Source: VRUE01 sp963780815 (GTDB lineage: Bacteria; Actinomycetota; Thermoleophilia; Solirubrobacterales; 70-9). From it: a stretch of 64,000 nucleotides of DNA. The stretch is taken from positions 186,001 through 250,000 of the forward strand of contig CAWADG010000011.1 in assembly GCA_963780815.1 (NCBI GenBank), read 5' to 3'. Position 1 is the first letter of the stretch. Each line of letters starts with the position of its first letter. Under the pieces are notes generated by a model. The model did not search any database. It was not told the DNA's origin and saw nothing but the letters and a program-made list of their open reading frames with translations. Below, one piece after another: positions 62,630 through 64,000 of this stretch. The translations under genes were made by a program, and so were the position numbers.

Positions 62630-62803
62630 ATGCCCGGAATCTTCTGGATAGGTCTCGGACTCGCCGCCATCGGCATTCTCGTCGGCCTCATCGCCGGCGC
62701 CCGCTCGCGGACGACCGGGGTCCTCACCGGCCTCGCGATCGGCGCCTTCCTCGGCCTGATGGCGGGCTTCCCGCTGCTCGCGATCGGCCTCTCGACCAGC
62801 TGA
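62630..62803 (+). CDS. small two-TM membrane protein
   Basis: ATG 62630 encodes a 57-residue protein with two hydrophobic helices (FWIGLGLAAIGILVGLIAG and VLTGLAIGAFLGLMAGFPLLAIGL) joined by an Arg/Thr loop (ARSRTT). No family is recognised; such Gly-rich two-helix proteins are often membrane stabilisers or stress proteins. Moderate confidence that it is expressed. Confidence 0.55.
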   Translation: MPGIFWIGLGLAAIGILVGLIAGARSRTTGVLTGLAIGAFLGLMAGFPLLAIGLSTS

Positions 62804-62985
62804 CCTCCGCAGCCCCGGCCAGATCCGTCCAGGGACCCGGCGAGTGGGGCGGATCGGAAGCTGACGGCGCCGGCCCGTTCACGTCCCGGGTCAGATGGCG
62901 GCTGCCACAGGGTGGTAGCGCCGTCTGGAACTCGCGCGCGGCGCGCAGGCGCGGCTGGATCGACCTCGTCTCCGACGGCGGCGAA

Positions 62986-63684
62986 GTGATCCACGTCCCG
63001 GCGGCGCCCGAGACCGCGCGCCGTCTGCGGCGCGTCAACTGGGTCGGCGCGACCGCCTTCCTCGTCGGCGGCTCGCTGTTCGCGCTCGGGGCGGCCCTGG
63101 CCGAGTCCGGGGTCACGGCGAGGACCACCTGCTGGGTCTACCTGATCGGCGGTGTGTTCTTCTCGACCGGCGGCTACGCGACGCTGCTGCAGGTCGTGAA
63201 CGGGCCGCGCGCGGTCGGCGCCGACGGGGTCCTCGCCTCCGGCCGCTGGCGGTGGTGGGCGCGCGAACCGCACAGGCTCGAGTGGCTGAGCGCCGCGGCC
63301 CTCTTCCTCGGCACGCTGGTCTTCGGCGTCCTCCTCGTCGACTCGTTCATCGAAGGGCTGAGCGGGAGGGCCGAGAACCGCCTGGTCTGGTCGCCCGACA
63401 TGATCGGGTGCACGCTCTTCGTGATCTCCGGCCAGATGGCGATCGCCGAGGTCTGCCATCGGCGCTGGTGCCGGCACAGCCGCGAACTCGGTTGGTGGAT
63501 CGTGATGGTCAACCAGTTGGGCTCGGTCCTCTTCCTGACATCGGCGGTGGCTTCGTTCGCCCGCCCCGTCGGCGGCGAGGTGCTGAGCGAGGCGGTCACC
63601 AACTGGGGCACGCTGACCGGCGCGCTCTGCTTCGCCGTCGCCGGCGGCCTTCAGGAGCTCGAGCGCCCGGCCGCCGGCGCTTGA
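62986..63684 (+). CDS. multi-TM membrane protein of unknown function
   Basis: GTG 62986 gives 232 residues with about five to six TM helices (WVGATAFLVGGSLFALGAALA; WVYLIGGVFFSTGGYATLL; LSAAALFLGTLVFGVLLVDSF; LGWWIVMVNQLGSVLFLTSAVASF). Charged linkers include PRAVGADGVLASGRWRWWAREPHRLEW. The frame is open further upstream without a usual start, so the N-terminus could be longer. No family is certain. Followed by the aldo/keto reductase. Confidence 0.7.
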   Translation: MIHVPAAPETARRLRRVNWVGATAFLVGGSLFALGAALAESGVTARTTCWVYLIGGVFFSTGGYATLLQVVNGPRAVGADGVLASGRWRWWAREPHRLEWLSAAALFLGTLVFGVLLVDSFIEGLSGRAENRLVWSPDMIGCTLFVISGQMAIAEVCHRRWCRHSRELGWWIVMVNQLGSVLFLTSAVASFARPVGGEVLSEAVTNWGTLTGALCFAVAGGLQELERPAAGA

Positions 63685-63737
63685 GCGGAATCGCTCCGGG
63701 TAGTAGAACCCGAAGCCCGCGAGAGGAAGGAAGGCCG

Positions 63738-64000
63738 ATGGTCGAAGTCACCGCGATCCCGCAGATCGAGCTCCACGACGGCGTTGAGATCCCGCAGCTC
63801 GGGTTCGGCGTCTTCCAGGTGCCGCCCGAGGACACGAGGACGGTGGTCGAAAACGCGCTCGAGGCGGGATACCGTCACATCGACACCGCCGGCGCCTACG
63901 GCAACGAGAAGGGGGTCGGTGAGGCGATCGCCGCATCGGGCATTCCCCGCGAGGACCTCTTCGTCACCACCAAGCTCTGGAACTCCCAGCAGGGTTACGA
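63738..64000 (+). CDS. aldo/keto reductase (3' end outside window)
   Basis: A strong GAGGAAGG ribosome site precedes ATG 63738. The visible 87 residues contain the AKR start VEIPQLGFGVFQVPPEDTRTVVENALEAGYRHIDTAGAYGNEKGVGEAI and LFVTTKLWN. Asp49, Tyr54 and Lys79 are three of the four catalytic residues; the His lies beyond the window. It reduces an aldehyde or ketone with NADPH; substrate unknown. The gene continues past base 64000. Confidence 0.9.
   Translation, partial: MVEVTAIPQIELHDGVEIPQLGFGVFQVPPEDTRTVVENALEAGYRHIDTAGAYGNEKGVGEAIAASGIPREDLFVTTKLWNSQQGY

Overview
The window is GC-rich DNA with tightly packed genes, many GTG/TTG/CTG starts, TetR regulators, VOC proteins, a gamma-alpha fused 2-oxoacid:ferredoxin oxidoreductase and an unusually large set of Sec-exported beta-helix, beta-propeller and Ig-like proteins. 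Together these suggest a soil-type actinobacterium, most likely Thermoleophilia/Solirubrobacterales. That placement is inferred from protein style only. No complete tRNA, rRNA, CRISPR array, insertion sequence or integrase is visible.

Region 1 (1 to about 21.4 kb) is the most unusual. Seven near-identical elements of 193-195 bp (one with a decayed head) and three or four fragments lie between genes, all on the + strand. Each ends in an almost invariant 46-nt 3' half of tRNA-Arg(ACG): anticodon arm, variable loop, T arm and 3' acceptor strand. Each begins with a conserved head that folds into nested hairpins, and the middle has diverged. The elements cut the region into units of one gene or one small operon: an unknown exported protein, a YWTD propeller, a flavoprotein, a PKD/propeller protein, a VOC protein, a glycosyltransferase with a TetR regulator, a large exported protein, a giant putative cysteine peptidase, a decapeptide-repeat protein and a beta-helix protein. 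The layout looks like a cassette array accreted on a tRNA gene that should lie to the left, but no recombinase is present here.

Region 2 (21.4-33 kb) holds a two-TM channel-like protein, a coiled-coil gene pair, an exported HEYGH metallopeptidase, a cyclopropane-fatty-acid-synthase-type methyltransferase, a VOC protein, a monoamine-oxidase-type flavoprotein, a class III aminotransferase, a Kup potassium transporter and a PEP-mutase/isocitrate-lyase-type enzyme.

Region 3 (33-42 kb) holds the second giant cysteine-peptidase-like protein, a beta-helix protein, an exported protein with an Hcp-like domain, an alpha/beta hydrolase, an SDR and a CPBP protease. Region 4 (42-45 kb) is a probable polyamine or amine locus: a TetR regulator divergent from a polyamine-type binding lipoprotein, with a clear promoter and palindromic operator, followed by a nitrilase-family amidase.

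Region 5 (45-56 kb) is a second block of exported repeat proteins plus a LuxR remnant. Region 6 (56-64 kb) holds korAB, a RibD/DHFR-type reductase, a phosphoesterase joined to a Vps62-like membrane protein, small membrane proteins and the start of an aldo/keto reductase.

At least eight genes, including kup and the binding protein, are split by single-base shifts where both halves remain perfectly recognisable. This points to sequencing or assembly indels for at least some of them, so the pseudogene calls here are provisional.
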